A stretch of DNA of 64,000 nucleotides from Caballeronia grimmiae. Its GTDB lineage: Bacteria > Pseudomonadota > Gammaproteobacteria > Burkholderiales > Burkholderiaceae. Shown one piece after another: positions 28,927-36,545 of the stretch. The notes beneath the pieces are model-generated. The model worked only from the letters and a program-made list of their open reading frames with translations. It searched no databases and had not been told where the DNA came from. The translations under genes were made by a program, and so were the position numbers. Every line of letters starts with the position of its first letter. Within the stretch, counting starts at the first letter, position 1. Location: assembly GCF_000698555.1 (NCBI RefSeq), contig NZ_JFHE01000001.1:248001-312000 (forward strand), written 5' to 3'.

Positions 28927-29002
28927 TCCCCGATAGCTCAGTTGGTAGAGCGCCGGACTGTTAATCCGTAGGTCCCTGGTTCGAGCCCAGGTCGGGGAGC
29001 CA
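28927..29002 (+). tRNA. tRNA-Asn (GTT), copy 3
   Basis: Identical 76 nt to copies 1 and 2; last in the array, followed by a strong terminator. Confidence 0.99.
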
Positions 29003-29014
29003 AAAAACATTATC

Positions 29015-29044
29015 AAAAAGCCCAGTCATTCGACTGGGCTTTTT
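29015..29044 (+). terminator. Terminator of the tRNA-Asn array
   Basis: Perfect 13-bp stem AAAAAGCCCAGTC (29015-29027), loop ATTC, then GACTGGGC and TTTTT. A longer stem and shorter loop than the inter-tRNA hairpins, so a better terminator. Confidence 0.93.
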
Positions 29045-29182
29045 GTTTTTGCGCGATGCTTTGCGCAATGCGACAGGGCGACGTTTCCATTCGCGCTGCG
29101 CGATCCAGCGTTTCTGTTTCGATTCATAGCCTTCTGTCAGCCAACACGCCCGCCCGTCTTTGTCGGCGCGCAGGCCCCGCCC

Positions 29183-29770
29183 TCACCCCTGCGCCATCCA
29201 TACAACCGTCAGCGATCTCACGCCCTGCGCGCCGCGAATCAGCACGCCTTCAATATCCGCCGTCGCGGATGGTCCAGTGACCAGCACCGCATAACGCGCC
29301 GACTGAAAATCGGGCCGTCGATAAACCTGCTGCAAACCGTCGACGAGTTGCGCGGGATCGAGCAGCACGACCAGATGCTGCGCGAGATAGCCGATCGAAT
29401 TGACGACGTATTCCTTCTCGCTGAACCACACCGAACCCGTTTCCGCAACGCCGAAGCGTCCGCGCACGACGCCCACATCGACATCCTGCAGCGATGCGGG
29501 CGCCGTATCCGGCGACAGCTTGCGCGTGGCCGCGATGCCCTCCACCGCCGACGCCACCACCGCGCCTTCGCCGAAGCGCGCGGCGATCATCGCGTCGACA
29601 TCGGCGAGGGTGTGGGCATGAGCGCAGGTTCCGCCCATCGTGGTTAGCGCGGTGATGAAGCGCGTCATCAGATCGCCTTCGGGCGACGGAAAAACCGGCA
29701 GATCGGGGCGCGGGCGCGACGCGGGTTGCGCCGCGCGAATCTTCGAGAGAAATGCTTCGCGAGTCGTCAT
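29183..29770 (-). CDS. lutC: Lactate utilisation protein C (LUD domain)
   Basis: 195 aa. LutC component of the LutABC L-lactate oxidising complex. GVAETGSVWFSEKEY and LLDPAQLVDGLQQVY form the LUD core, with TGPSATADIEGVLIRGAQGV near the C-terminus. ATG 29770 overlaps the lutB stop by four bases. A second LutC-like protein is encoded at 25930-26601. Confidence 0.93.
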   Translation of the reverse strand: MTTREAFLSKIRAAQPASRPRPDLPVFPSPEGDLMTRFITALTTMGGTCAHAHTLADVDAMIAARFGEGAVVASAVEGIAATRKLSPDTAPASLQDVDVGVVRGRFGVAETGSVWFSEKEYVVNSIGYLAQHLVVLLDPAQLVDGLQQVYRRPDFQSARYAVLVTGPSATADIEGVLIRGAQGVRSLTVVWMAQG

Positions 29771-31158
29771 TTGGCTTGCTTCCGGTTCTTCTTGTACCAC
29801 TCGTGAAAAGTCTGGACGGGCGCTTCGGGCAGGTCGCGCTGGCGTCCCCAGATGTTGAGCGGGTTGTACAGCACGAAGTTGGGCAGCCGCTTCAACGCGC
29901 CGCCAAGCGAGGCGACCGTCGCGCGATAAAGCGTCGGACTCGCGAGCAGTCGCCCCGCCATCCTGAGCACTTCCTTCTTTACGAACGGCACTTCGTGACG
30001 CTCCGCGATCACCTCGCGCCACTTGTAAATCTGCTCGTGGATATTGACCTTCGTCGGACACACGTTGGTGCAACTGCCGTTCATCGTCGAGGCGAACGGC
30101 AGGCTGCTGTAGCGTTTGAGGTCGTGCGTCGGGTTGATGATCGCGCCGATCGGCCCGGAATACGTGCCGCCATACGACAGTCCCCCGCTTCGCCGATACA
30201 CCGGACACGTGTTCATGCACGCGCCGCAGCGGATGCACTTCAGCGAATACCAGAAGTCGTCGAGCGCAAGCCGCTCCGAGCGTCCATTGTCGACGAGGAT
30301 GTAGTGCATCTCCGTGCCCGGCCGCGGCGCGCGAAAGTGCGACGTGTACTGCGTGATCGGCGAGCCGAGCGCGCTTCTCGACAGCATGCGCACGAAGACG
30401 CCGAGATCGGCGATCGTCGGAATGATCTTTTCGATGCCGATCGACGCGATATGCAGCGGCGGCACGTTCGCGGACAGATCGGCGTTGCCCTCGTTCGTGC
30501 AGACCACGACCGTCCCCCTTTCGGCCACCGCGAAGTTGCAGCCTGTCATGCCCGCCGTCTTCTCGCGCACGAAGTACGGCCGCGTGTGCATGCGCTGGCT
30601 TTCGGCGAGATAGTGAATGTCGCTGTTGGCGGGATCGGTGCCGATGGTGCGGCCAAAGAGTTCGGCCACGTCCGCGCGCAGCTTGTGAACCGCCGGCACG
30701 ACCATATGGCTCGGGTCCTGATGATCGAGTTGCTGGATGCGCTCGCCGAGATCGGTTTCCATCACCGTGATGCCGCGCGGCTCGAGATAGTCGCGCATGT
30801 AGCACTCGTCGGTGAGCATCGACTTGCTTTTCACGAGCGTCGTCATGCCGCGTTCGCTCATCAGCTGGTGAACGAGCGCGTTGTGCTCTTCCGCGTTCGC
30901 CGCGAAGTGCACGACGACGCCGTTCTTCTCCGCCTGATCGACGAACTGCGCGATGTAGTCCGCGAGATTCGACAGCGTGTGTTCCTTGATGCCCGAAGCC
31001 AGCTCGCGCATCGCTTCCCATTCGGGGATGCCGTGCGCCTGCGCGTCGCGCTTGCTGCGCAAATCCCACAGGCGCTTGTCGTGGAACGCGACGTGATCGG
31101 TCTTTTGCAGGAACGCACCGGCCGCCTTGGCGTGATCGATTCGTACGGTCTTGCTCAT
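29767..31158 (-). CDS. lutB: Lactate utilisation iron-sulfur protein LutB
   Basis: 463 aa. LUD domain in the N-terminal two thirds, then ferredoxin-type cysteine clusters CIRCGACMNTCPVYRR near residues 305-320 and CTNVCPTKVNIHE near 355. Together with LutA and LutC it oxidises L-lactate to pyruvate. ATG 31158 (MSKTVRIDHAK) overlaps the lutA stop by four bases; the frame is open further upstream, but that part lies inside lutA. Confidence 0.96.
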   Translation of the reverse strand: MSKTVRIDHAKAAGAFLQKTDHVAFHDKRLWDLRSKRDAQAHGIPEWEAMRELASGIKEHTLSNLADYIAQFVDQAEKNGVVVHFAANAEEHNALVHQLMSERGMTTLVKSKSMLTDECYMRDYLEPRGITVMETDLGERIQQLDHQDPSHMVVPAVHKLRADVAELFGRTIGTDPANSDIHYLAESQRMHTRPYFVREKTAGMTGCNFAVAERGTVVVCTNEGNADLSANVPPLHIASIGIEKIIPTIADLGVFVRMLSRSALGSPITQYTSHFRAPRPGTEMHYILVDNGRSERLALDDFWYSLKCIRCGACMNTCPVYRRSGGLSYGGTYSGPIGAIINPTHDLKRYSSLPFASTMNGSCTNVCPTKVNIHEQIYKWREVIAERHEVPFVKKEVLRMAGRLLASPTLYRATVASLGGALKRLPNFVLYNPLNIWGRQRDLPEAPVQTFHEWYKKNRKQAK

Positions 31159-31898
31159 GCCCGCGCTCCGTTCAGGACCTGCGCGATGTGGATGAACCGC
31201 GCGTCGAGCTTCATGCGTTCCGCGCAGCCCTGCTGATGCATGAGACACGACATGTCGCCCGAGACGATGTACTCCGCCCCCGCACCGATGTGGTCGCGCA
31301 CCTTGTCTTGGCCCATGCGCACGGACACCGCTTCCTCCGTCACCGAAAACGTGCCGCCGAAGCCGCAGCATTCATCGGGGCGCGCGGGCGAGACGAACTC
31401 GATGCCCTTCACGCCCTCGAGCAACGCGCGCGGCTTCGAATACCTCGCCCCGGCGACTTCCGAATTCGATGTCTCACGAAGATGCCGCACCGCGCTGCAA
31501 CTGTTATGCAGCCCGACGCGATGTGGAAACTCGGCCCACGGAAACTCGCGGACCTTCAGTACGTCGTGCAGGAATTCGACCAGTTCGAAGGTGTTGCGGC
31601 GCACCTTCTGCACGTCGCTCGTCTGCTCGATCGCCGTGAAGTGCTCGCGCACATGATGCGTGCAACTCGCCGATGGCCCGACCACGTAGTCGTAGTCCGT
31701 GAAGTTGCGCGCGAACACACGCTCGGCGCCGGCGGCTTCCTTGTGCGCGCCGCTGTTGGCCATCGGCTGGCCGCAGCAGGTCTGGTTTTGCGGATAGTCG
31801 ACATCGACGCCCAGGCGCTCCAGCAATTCGAGCGTGGCGATGCCGACCTGCGGATAAAACGCATCGATGAAACAGGGGACGAACAGGGCAACTTTCAT
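31155..31898 (-). CDS. lutA: Lactate utilisation protein LutA (CCG-domain Fe-S oxidoreductase)
   Basis: 247 aa. Two CCG domains, each with the cysteine-rich motif: CCGQPMANSGAH near residues 42-53 and CCGFGGTFSV near 170. N-terminus KVALFVPCFIDAFYPQVGIA is typical of LutA/GlpC-like proteins. First gene of lutABC on the minus strand, divergent from a GntR regulator, with the shared control region 31899-32021 containing a palindromic operator. Confidence 0.96.
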   Translation of the reverse strand: MKVALFVPCFIDAFYPQVGIATLELLERLGVDVDYPQNQTCCGQPMANSGAHKEAAGAERVFARNFTDYDYVVGPSASCTHHVREHFTAIEQTSDVQKVRRNTFELVEFLHDVLKVREFPWAEFPHRVGLHNSCSAVRHLRETSNSEVAGARYSKPRALLEGVKGIEFVSPARPDECCGFGGTFSVTEEAVSVRMGQDKVRDHIGAGAEYIVSGDMSCLMHQQGCAERMKLDARFIHIAQVLNGARA

Positions 31899-31933
31899 GG
31901 CGTATCGTGGGAGGAAATCGCGTGTCTGGTCAG

Positions 31934-31948
31934 CTTGGTCTGACCAAG
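31934..31948. promoter_or_regulatory. Palindromic operator for the FadR/LldR-type regulator
   Basis: Perfect 15-base palindrome CTTGGTC-T-GACCAAG, with the TTGGTnnGACCAA-like core seen at operators of PdhR/LldR/FadR-subfamily GntR regulators. It lies 36 bases upstream of lutA and 73 bases upstream of the regulator ATG, so it probably controls both. Confidence 0.8.
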
Positions 31949-32021
31949 ACTTTAAGGATCCGGCGCTTTCGTGTCAAACTAGGTTAATCCAGCGTCTTTG
32001 CCTGTGCATTTCATTCCACCG

Positions 32022-32792
32022 ATGACCTTCCAGCCCGTACACCCGCATTCCTACGCCCGCGTGCGCCTGTCCGATGTCGTGTCCGGCCAGATTCGGGAAC
32101 TGATTTCGAACGGCTCGCTGCTGCCCGGTCAGCGCCTGCCCGCCGAGCGCGATCTGGCCGAGCAGTTGAACGTGTCGCGCCCGTCGCTACGCGAAGCGCT
32201 GATCCGCCTCGAATCCGATGGCTTCATTCGCGCGGTCGCGCGCGGCGGCTTCGTCGTGTCGGACGTGACCGCGCCGCTGGTTTCGCTGCCGCTCGCAGCG
32301 CTGCTGCAACAGCAGCCGGACGCCAGCGGCGACGTGCTCGAACTGCGTCACGGCCTCGAAACGCTCGCCACGGCTTACGCCGCAGAGCGCGCGACCGAAG
32401 CCGATCTCGTGCGTATCCGCGCCGCGTTCGATGCGCTCGAAGCCGCCGTCGCCCAGAAAAGCGCGCGCATCGCGGAGAAGGACGCGGCGTTTCACCTCGC
32501 CATCGCCGATGCGACCCACAACATCGCGCTCGCCCACGTGATGCACGGGCTCAACGAACTCGTGCGCGAATCGATGCTGACTTCGCACCGTCTGGTCGAT
32601 TACGACGACGAAGTCGAAGCCGACCTGCTCGTTCAGCATCGCGCGATGCTCGACGCCATCATCGCCCGCGATCCGGCGCGCGCCCGGGAGTGCGCGGGCG
32701 CGCATCTGGACTACGTGCGCGCGCTCTATCGCGACGGCGCAAAGAGAAAGGCGCGCAGCCGCGTTTCTCACGATGACATGACGAATCCGTAA
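32022..32792 (+). CDS. lutR: GntR/FadR-family regulator of lactate utilisation
   Basis: 256 aa from ATG 32022 (TTG at 31998 would add eight residues). Winged-helix domain at ~10-75 (LPAERDLAEQLNVSRPSLRE then ALIRLESDGFI) and an FCD ligand domain after ~90 with the metal-binding pattern (DAAFHLAIADATHN, HRAMLDAIIARD, CAGAHLDYV). By analogy with LutR/LldR it senses lactate and represses lutABC. Divergent position and the palindrome in between support this; ligand not proven. Confidence 0.88.
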   Translation: MTFQPVHPHSYARVRLSDVVSGQIRELISNGSLLPGQRLPAERDLAEQLNVSRPSLREALIRLESDGFIRAVARGGFVVSDVTAPLVSLPLAALLQQQPDASGDVLELRHGLETLATAYAAERATEADLVRIRAAFDALEAAVAQKSARIAEKDAAFHLAIADATHNIALAHVMHGLNELVRESMLTSHRLVDYDDEVEADLLVQHRAMLDAIIARDPARARECAGAHLDYVRALYRDGAKRKARSRVSHDDMTNP

Positions 32793-32912
32793 CGCGCTTG
32801 TAAGATTCGATAGGACTTCGCCTACACGCATTTCGGACGCACACGGCTAACGCGCGATGAACGAACTCGCGATACTGAAACCGTCGTCAACAACATGCGC
32901 AAGGAGGACAAG

Positions 32913-32987
32913 ATGCCTTATCTACTCGGATGGCTGCTCGGCGTGCCGGTTATCGTGCTCGTGATTCTGTATCTGATCTTCCATTGA
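32913..32987 (+). CDS. 24-residue single-helix membrane peptide
   Basis: ATG 32913 to TGA 32987. The peptide is almost entirely hydrophobic (MPYLLGWLLGVPVIVLVI then LYLIFH). It has an excellent ribosome binding site AAGGAGGACAAG directly before the ATG, which strongly suggests translation; an in-frame ATG at 32895 would add six residues (MRKEDK) but would absorb the SD. It stands alone between the lut regulator and a terminator. Function unknown; small one-helix proteins of this sort often modulate membrane complexes. Confidence 0.7.
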   Translation: MPYLLGWLLGVPVIVLVILYLIFH

Positions 32988-33019
32988 ACCGGCAGCAACA
33001 GACTGCAGCAAAAGCACCG

Positions 33020-33056
33020 AAGGGCGTCGTTACAATACGGCGCCCTTTTCTTTTTT
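33020..33056 (+). terminator. Terminator-like hairpin before creA
   Basis: AAGGGCG (33020-33026), 14-base loop, CGCCCTT (33041-33047), then T-rich TTCTTTTTT. The loop contains TACAAT, which could instead be the -10 of creA; both readings are possible. Confidence 0.55.
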
Positions 33057-33069
33057 CCGAAGGATCGTG

Positions 33070-33549
33070 ATGAACCGCGCCGCCCGTATGACTTCGACCG
33101 CATCGCTCGTTTTTCTGCTTGGCGCGACTGCCGCGCACGCGGAGGAAATCGCGAGCGTCAACACGAACTTCCGCTTCACCGGCTCGGATCGCGTGAGCGT
33201 CGAGGCCTACGACGATCCGCTCGTCGGCGGCGTGACGTGCTATGTGTCGCGGGCGCGCACGGGCGGCGTGAAAGGCACGCTCGGCATCGCCGAAGATCCC
33301 ACGGAAGCGTCGATCGCGTGCCGCCAGGTCGGGCCGGTTGCGTTCAAGGAATCGCTCAGGCAGAAGAGCGATGTATTCACGGATCGCATGTCGTTCATCT
33401 TCAAGACGCTGCATGTCGTGCGGATCGTCGATGCGAAACGCAACACGCTCGTGTATCTGACGTATAGCGACCGTATCGCGAGCGGCAGCGCGAAGAACAG
33501 CGTGACGGCCGTGCCGGTGCCGCAGGGAACGGCGATTCCGGTGAAGTGA
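33070..33549 (+). CDS. creA: CreA family protein (exported)
   Basis: 159 aa. Signal peptide at residues 1-24, with a likely cut after AHA. The mature part has the CreA pattern NTNFRFTGSDRVSVEAYDDP, VTCYVSRARTGGVKG and IACRQVGP. CreA proteins are periplasmic and of unknown biochemical role. ATG 33070 chosen over the GTG at 33067 because it sits after AAGGATCG at good spacing. Confidence 0.92.
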   Translation: MNRAARMTSTASLVFLLGATAAHAEEIASVNTNFRFTGSDRVSVEAYDDPLVGGVTCYVSRARTGGVKGTLGIAEDPTEASIACRQVGPVAFKESLRQKSDVFTDRMSFIFKTLHVVRIVDAKRNTLVYLTYSDRIASGSAKNSVTAVPVPQGTAIPVK

Positions 33550-33610
33550 GCACGGCTCGCGGGCCGGCGAAGTTGTAAACTGACCGATTCGCCTTCGAAC
33601 GATCCGCTCA

Positions 33611-34447
33611 ATGAACGCGCCACGTTTCTCCAACGCCGCACGCTACTGGCGCTCGCCGCTCGTGCCGGACGCGGACATGGTCACCGCCGAGTACTACGAT
33701 CACGAATTCGCGCCGCACTGGCACGACGCGTACACGGTGCCGGTCATCGAAGCGGGCGCGGAGTGCTATGACTATCGCGGCTCGCGGTACGTGGCCGAAG
33801 CGGGCTCGGTGCCGGTGATCAATCCCGGCGAGCTGCATACCGGCGCGCGGGCCGTCGATGCCGGCTGGCGCTATCGCGTGTTTTATCTGCCGGTGCCGTT
33901 CGTCGAAAATCTGGCGCGCGAGATGTCGGGACGCGCGGCGGCGTCGCCGTGGTTCGCCGCAGGCATCATCCGCGATTCCGATCTGGCCAGGCGGCTCGTG
34001 GCCGCGCATCGGGCGCTGGAGCGCGCCGGACAAGCGGCCAGCGCGGACCCGCTCGCCGCCGAAACCGCCCTCGTTGATGCCGTCAGCACGCTGCTCGCGC
34101 GCCATGCGCTCGAACGGCCATCGCCCGCCCCGCTCGCCGCCGACGCGGTCCGCGTCGCGACGATGAAAGCCCGCCTCGCCGACGATCTTCTCGAACCCGT
34201 CACGCTCGCGGAACTCGCCCGCACGGTCGGGCTGTCGATGTTCCATGCGGCGCGGCTCTTCACCCGCGAAACGGGTCTTGCGCCGCATGCGTGGCGCAAT
34301 CAACTGCGCATCGTGCGGGCGTTGCCGGCGTTGCGCGCGGGGGCGTCCATCGCGCACGTCGCGGCGGCCAGCGGGTTCACCGATCAAAGTCATTTCACGC
34401 GGCACTTCAAGCGCGCGTTCGGCGTTGCGCCGGGACGCTGGCGCTGA
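33611..34447 (+). CDS. AraC-family transcriptional regulator with cupin sensor domain
   Basis: 278 aa. N-terminal AraC-type cupin with histidines (APHWHDAYTVPVIEAG, PGELHTG), C-terminal double helix-turn-helix from about residue 180 (TLAELARTVGLSMFHAARLF, then IAHVAAASGFTDQSHFTRHF and KRAFGVAPGRWR). It stands immediately before azlCD in the same direction, so it is a good candidate activator of the branched-chain amino acid exporter. Inducer unknown. Confidence 0.92.
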   Translation: MNAPRFSNAARYWRSPLVPDADMVTAEYYDHEFAPHWHDAYTVPVIEAGAECYDYRGSRYVAEAGSVPVINPGELHTGARAVDAGWRYRVFYLPVPFVENLAREMSGRAAASPWFAAGIIRDSDLARRLVAAHRALERAGQAASADPLAAETALVDAVSTLLARHALERPSPAPLAADAVRVATMKARLADDLLEPVTLAELARTVGLSMFHAARLFTRETGLAPHAWRNQLRIVRALPALRAGASIAHVAAASGFTDQSHFTRHFKRAFGVAPGRWR

Positions 34448-34558
34448 GTCCGCCGTTTCCGCGTCGCGACCGCAAGAACGTACAAGCCGGCCAGGGCACG
34501 ACTGGTTATCCTCCGCAAGCTGGCAACACGCACATGTCGTACTGGAGGGAGGACCACC

Positions 34559-35296
34559 TTGACCGCATCATCATCCACCCACGCGCTGAGCGAATTCGCC
34601 GCCGGCGCGCGCGACACCATCCCGATGATGATCGGCGCCGCGCCTTTCGGCGTCATCTTCGGCACGCTCGTCACTGCGAGCCCGCTCGCGTTGTGGCACG
34701 GCCAGCTCATGTCGCTCGTGGTGTTCGCCGGCTCGGCGCAGTTCATCGCGGCCGGCATGATCGCCGGGAACGCGAGCTTCGCCGTCATCTGGGCGACGAC
34801 GTTCGTCGTCAATCTGCGGCACATCCTGTATTCGGCGACGCTCGCGCCCTATGTCGCCCATCTGCCCGCGCGCTGGCGCTGGGCGCTGGCCGGCCTGATG
34901 ACCGACGAAGTTTTCGCCGTGGCCTACGCGCATTATCAGAAGCGCGCGGCGGGCGAAATCGGGCCGCATTACTTCTTCGGCTCCGGCGTCGCGATGTACC
35001 TGAACTGGCAAGCGTGGACGCTCATCGGCCTGTTCTTCGGCGCGGCGTTTCCGGGCCTCAAATCACTCGGGCTCGACTTCGCGATGGTCGCGACGTTCAT
35101 CGCGATCATCGTGCCGCAACTCGTCGCGGCGCGCTTCGTGGCGGCGGCGCTGGCGTCGGGCGTGCTGTCGTTCGCGTGGCAAGGCTGGCCGTACAAGCTC
35201 GGCCTGCTCGCGGCGGTGCTCGTGGGCGTCGTCGTCGGCATGCTGCTGACGATGACCGACGCCAAAGCAGGACTCGACAAGGAGCGCGTGCGATGA
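34559..35296 (+). CDS. azlC: AzlC family branched-chain amino acid exporter, large subunit
   Basis: 245 aa integral membrane protein with several hydrophobic segments; block GAAPFGVIFGTLVTASPLAL and FAGSAQFIAAGMIAGN are typical AzlC/YgaZ. The start is a TTG at 34559, chosen because GGAGGGAGG lies five bases upstream and because the family N-terminus begins here. With AzlD it forms an exporter for branched-chain amino acids or analogues. Confidence 0.92.
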   Translation: MTASSSTHALSEFAAGARDTIPMMIGAAPFGVIFGTLVTASPLALWHGQLMSLVVFAGSAQFIAAGMIAGNASFAVIWATTFVVNLRHILYSATLAPYVAHLPARWRWALAGLMTDEVFAVAYAHYQKRAAGEIGPHYFFGSGVAMYLNWQAWTLIGLFFGAAFPGLKSLGLDFAMVATFIAIIVPQLVAARFVAAALASGVLSFAWQGWPYKLGLLAAVLVGVVVGMLLTMTDAKAGLDKERVR

Positions 35297-35616
35297 ACTA
35301 TGTGCTGCTGATCCTTGGAATGGCGCTCGTCACCTATGTGATCCGCGCCGCCGTGTTCGTGCTCGGCGAGCGGCTCACGTTTGCGCCCGTCGTGCGTACC
35401 GCGCTCGGGTTCGTCCCGGTGACGGTGCTGACCGCGATCATCGTGCCGATGACCGTGTCGCCGCACGGCAACGGCGCGGAGCTGACCTGGCGTAATCCGC
35501 AGCTCGTCGCGGCGGTGGTCGCCGTCGTCGTGTGCGCGTTGACGAGGCGCACGCTTTTGACGATCGCCGTGTCGCTCGCGGTGTTCTTCTTCTGGCAACT
35601 GGTCGTGTTGCGTTAG
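35293..35616 (+). CDS. azlD: AzlD family branched-chain amino acid exporter, small subunit
   Basis: 107 aa, four hydrophobic segments. AzlD/YgaH hallmark is the N-terminal MALVTYVIRAAVFVLGERL block and FVPVTVLTAIIVPM. Overlaps azlC by four bases (ATGA), so the two subunits are co-translated. Confidence 0.92.
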   Translation: MNYVLLILGMALVTYVIRAAVFVLGERLTFAPVVRTALGFVPVTVLTAIIVPMTVSPHGNGAELTWRNPQLVAAVVAVVVCALTRRTLLTIAVSLAVFFFWQLVVLR

Positions 35617-35768
35617 GCGTTGCGCAGTGCGCGCCTTACAGAAGCCACTCAAGTTTCCGGCTCCCGCGCCGATATCAGAATCGAATGGCCTCCGCTCTGC
35701 CGGCGGGCCGACAGCATCTCCCGCGAGTGGGCCATCGGGCTGCCCCGAGCGCGGAACCGGAAACCGAC

Positions 35769-36533
35769 ATGCCGCAAATCACCCTTTCGCTTCGCGACGA
35801 GACGATCGCTTCGCTGCAACGCGACTTCGAAGCGTTCTTGCGTCTCTCGCTGAAGCTCGACCCTCAGTTCATCACGCCGTCGTTCGAGGACTTCCTGCGC
35901 GCGAAGCTGCTCGACAACCCCACGCCGCTCACCGAGCAGGCCGTGCAGCGCATGCTCACGCACGGCCAGTACGCCTGGGCGAAGCGCGCGCTCGACAAGG
36001 AGTTTCCGGATGTCGTCGAAATCCTGATTCGTCAGGCGGCGGAGCACGGTTTCGCGTTCGCGATTCGTTCGGACTGGAGCGCGGAGGATCTGCTGAAGGC
36101 ATCGCGCGAATGGGCGGCGGCGATCGTCACCGAGGCGAAGGGCGATGTATCGCAAGTCGACGTGCTTGCCTCGCAGATCAAGTCGGCGGCGGCGGATATC
36201 CGCACGGTCGAGGAAAAGATGCAGACGCCGGCCTGGCGGCTCGCCGATTCGCTTCGTCAGCGTGTGCATGACGCGAAGGTCGCCGTGGAAACCAACGTCG
36301 GCTCGACGGCGCGCGAAAAGCTCGGTGAACTGCGCGCGCTGCTGCGCCTCAGCATCTTCTATGGTTCGGTGCAGAAGCAGGAAGCGCAGCAGTTGCTCGA
36401 ATATCTGCGCTCGCTGCGGCCGGAATTGTTCGTCGAAGAGCCGTATGACGGCTTCACGCGGTTCGCCGCGTGGCTGCGCAGCATCTTCGGCCACGCGCCG
36501 CGAGCAGCGGGCGCGACGCGGGCCTCGCGCTAA
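35769..36533 (+). CDS. Conserved-looking protein of unknown function
   Basis: 254 aa, soluble, mostly helical, rich in Arg/Glu/Leu. It begins MPQITLSLRDETIASLQRDF and has a helix-rich middle with likely coiled coil around 110-170 (SQIKSAAADIRTVEEKMQ). No family motif recognised. Codon use matches neighbours. It converges with the UvrD-like helicase gene, 12 bases between stops. The first ~40 residues have the feel of a small ribbon-helix or CopG-like start, but this is weak. Confidence 0.75.
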   Translation: MPQITLSLRDETIASLQRDFEAFLRLSLKLDPQFITPSFEDFLRAKLLDNPTPLTEQAVQRMLTHGQYAWAKRALDKEFPDVVEILIRQAAEHGFAFAIRSDWSAEDLLKASREWAAAIVTEAKGDVSQVDVLASQIKSAAADIRTVEEKMQTPAWRLADSLRQRVHDAKVAVETNVGSTAREKLGELRALLRLSIFYGSVQKQEAQQLLEYLRSLRPELFVEEPYDGFTRFAAWLRSIFGHAPRAAGATRASR

Positions 36534-36545
36534 CGAGGGCGCGCC

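Larger units (their letters stand above)
28623..29002 (+). repeat. Tandem 152-base repeat carrying tRNA-Asn
   Basis: Each unit is a 76-nt tRNA gene plus a 76-nt spacer. Units begin at 28623, 28775 and 28927. The first two spacers differ at one base (CTCCAG versus CACCAG); the third is followed by unrelated sequence except for a similar terminator hairpin. Near identity of spacers points to recent duplication or ongoing gene conversion. Confidence 0.97.

Noticed and set aside
28623..29002. tRNA array as an attachment site for a genomic island.
   Set aside because: No integrase, no direct repeat of a tRNA 3' end elsewhere in the window, and flanks are core genes.
29183..31069. A 628-residue frame fusing part of lutB to lutC.
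   Set aside because: The upstream portion is a shifted reading of lutB; lutB itself is intact in its own frame and lutC begins at ATG 29770 with an ATGA overlap.
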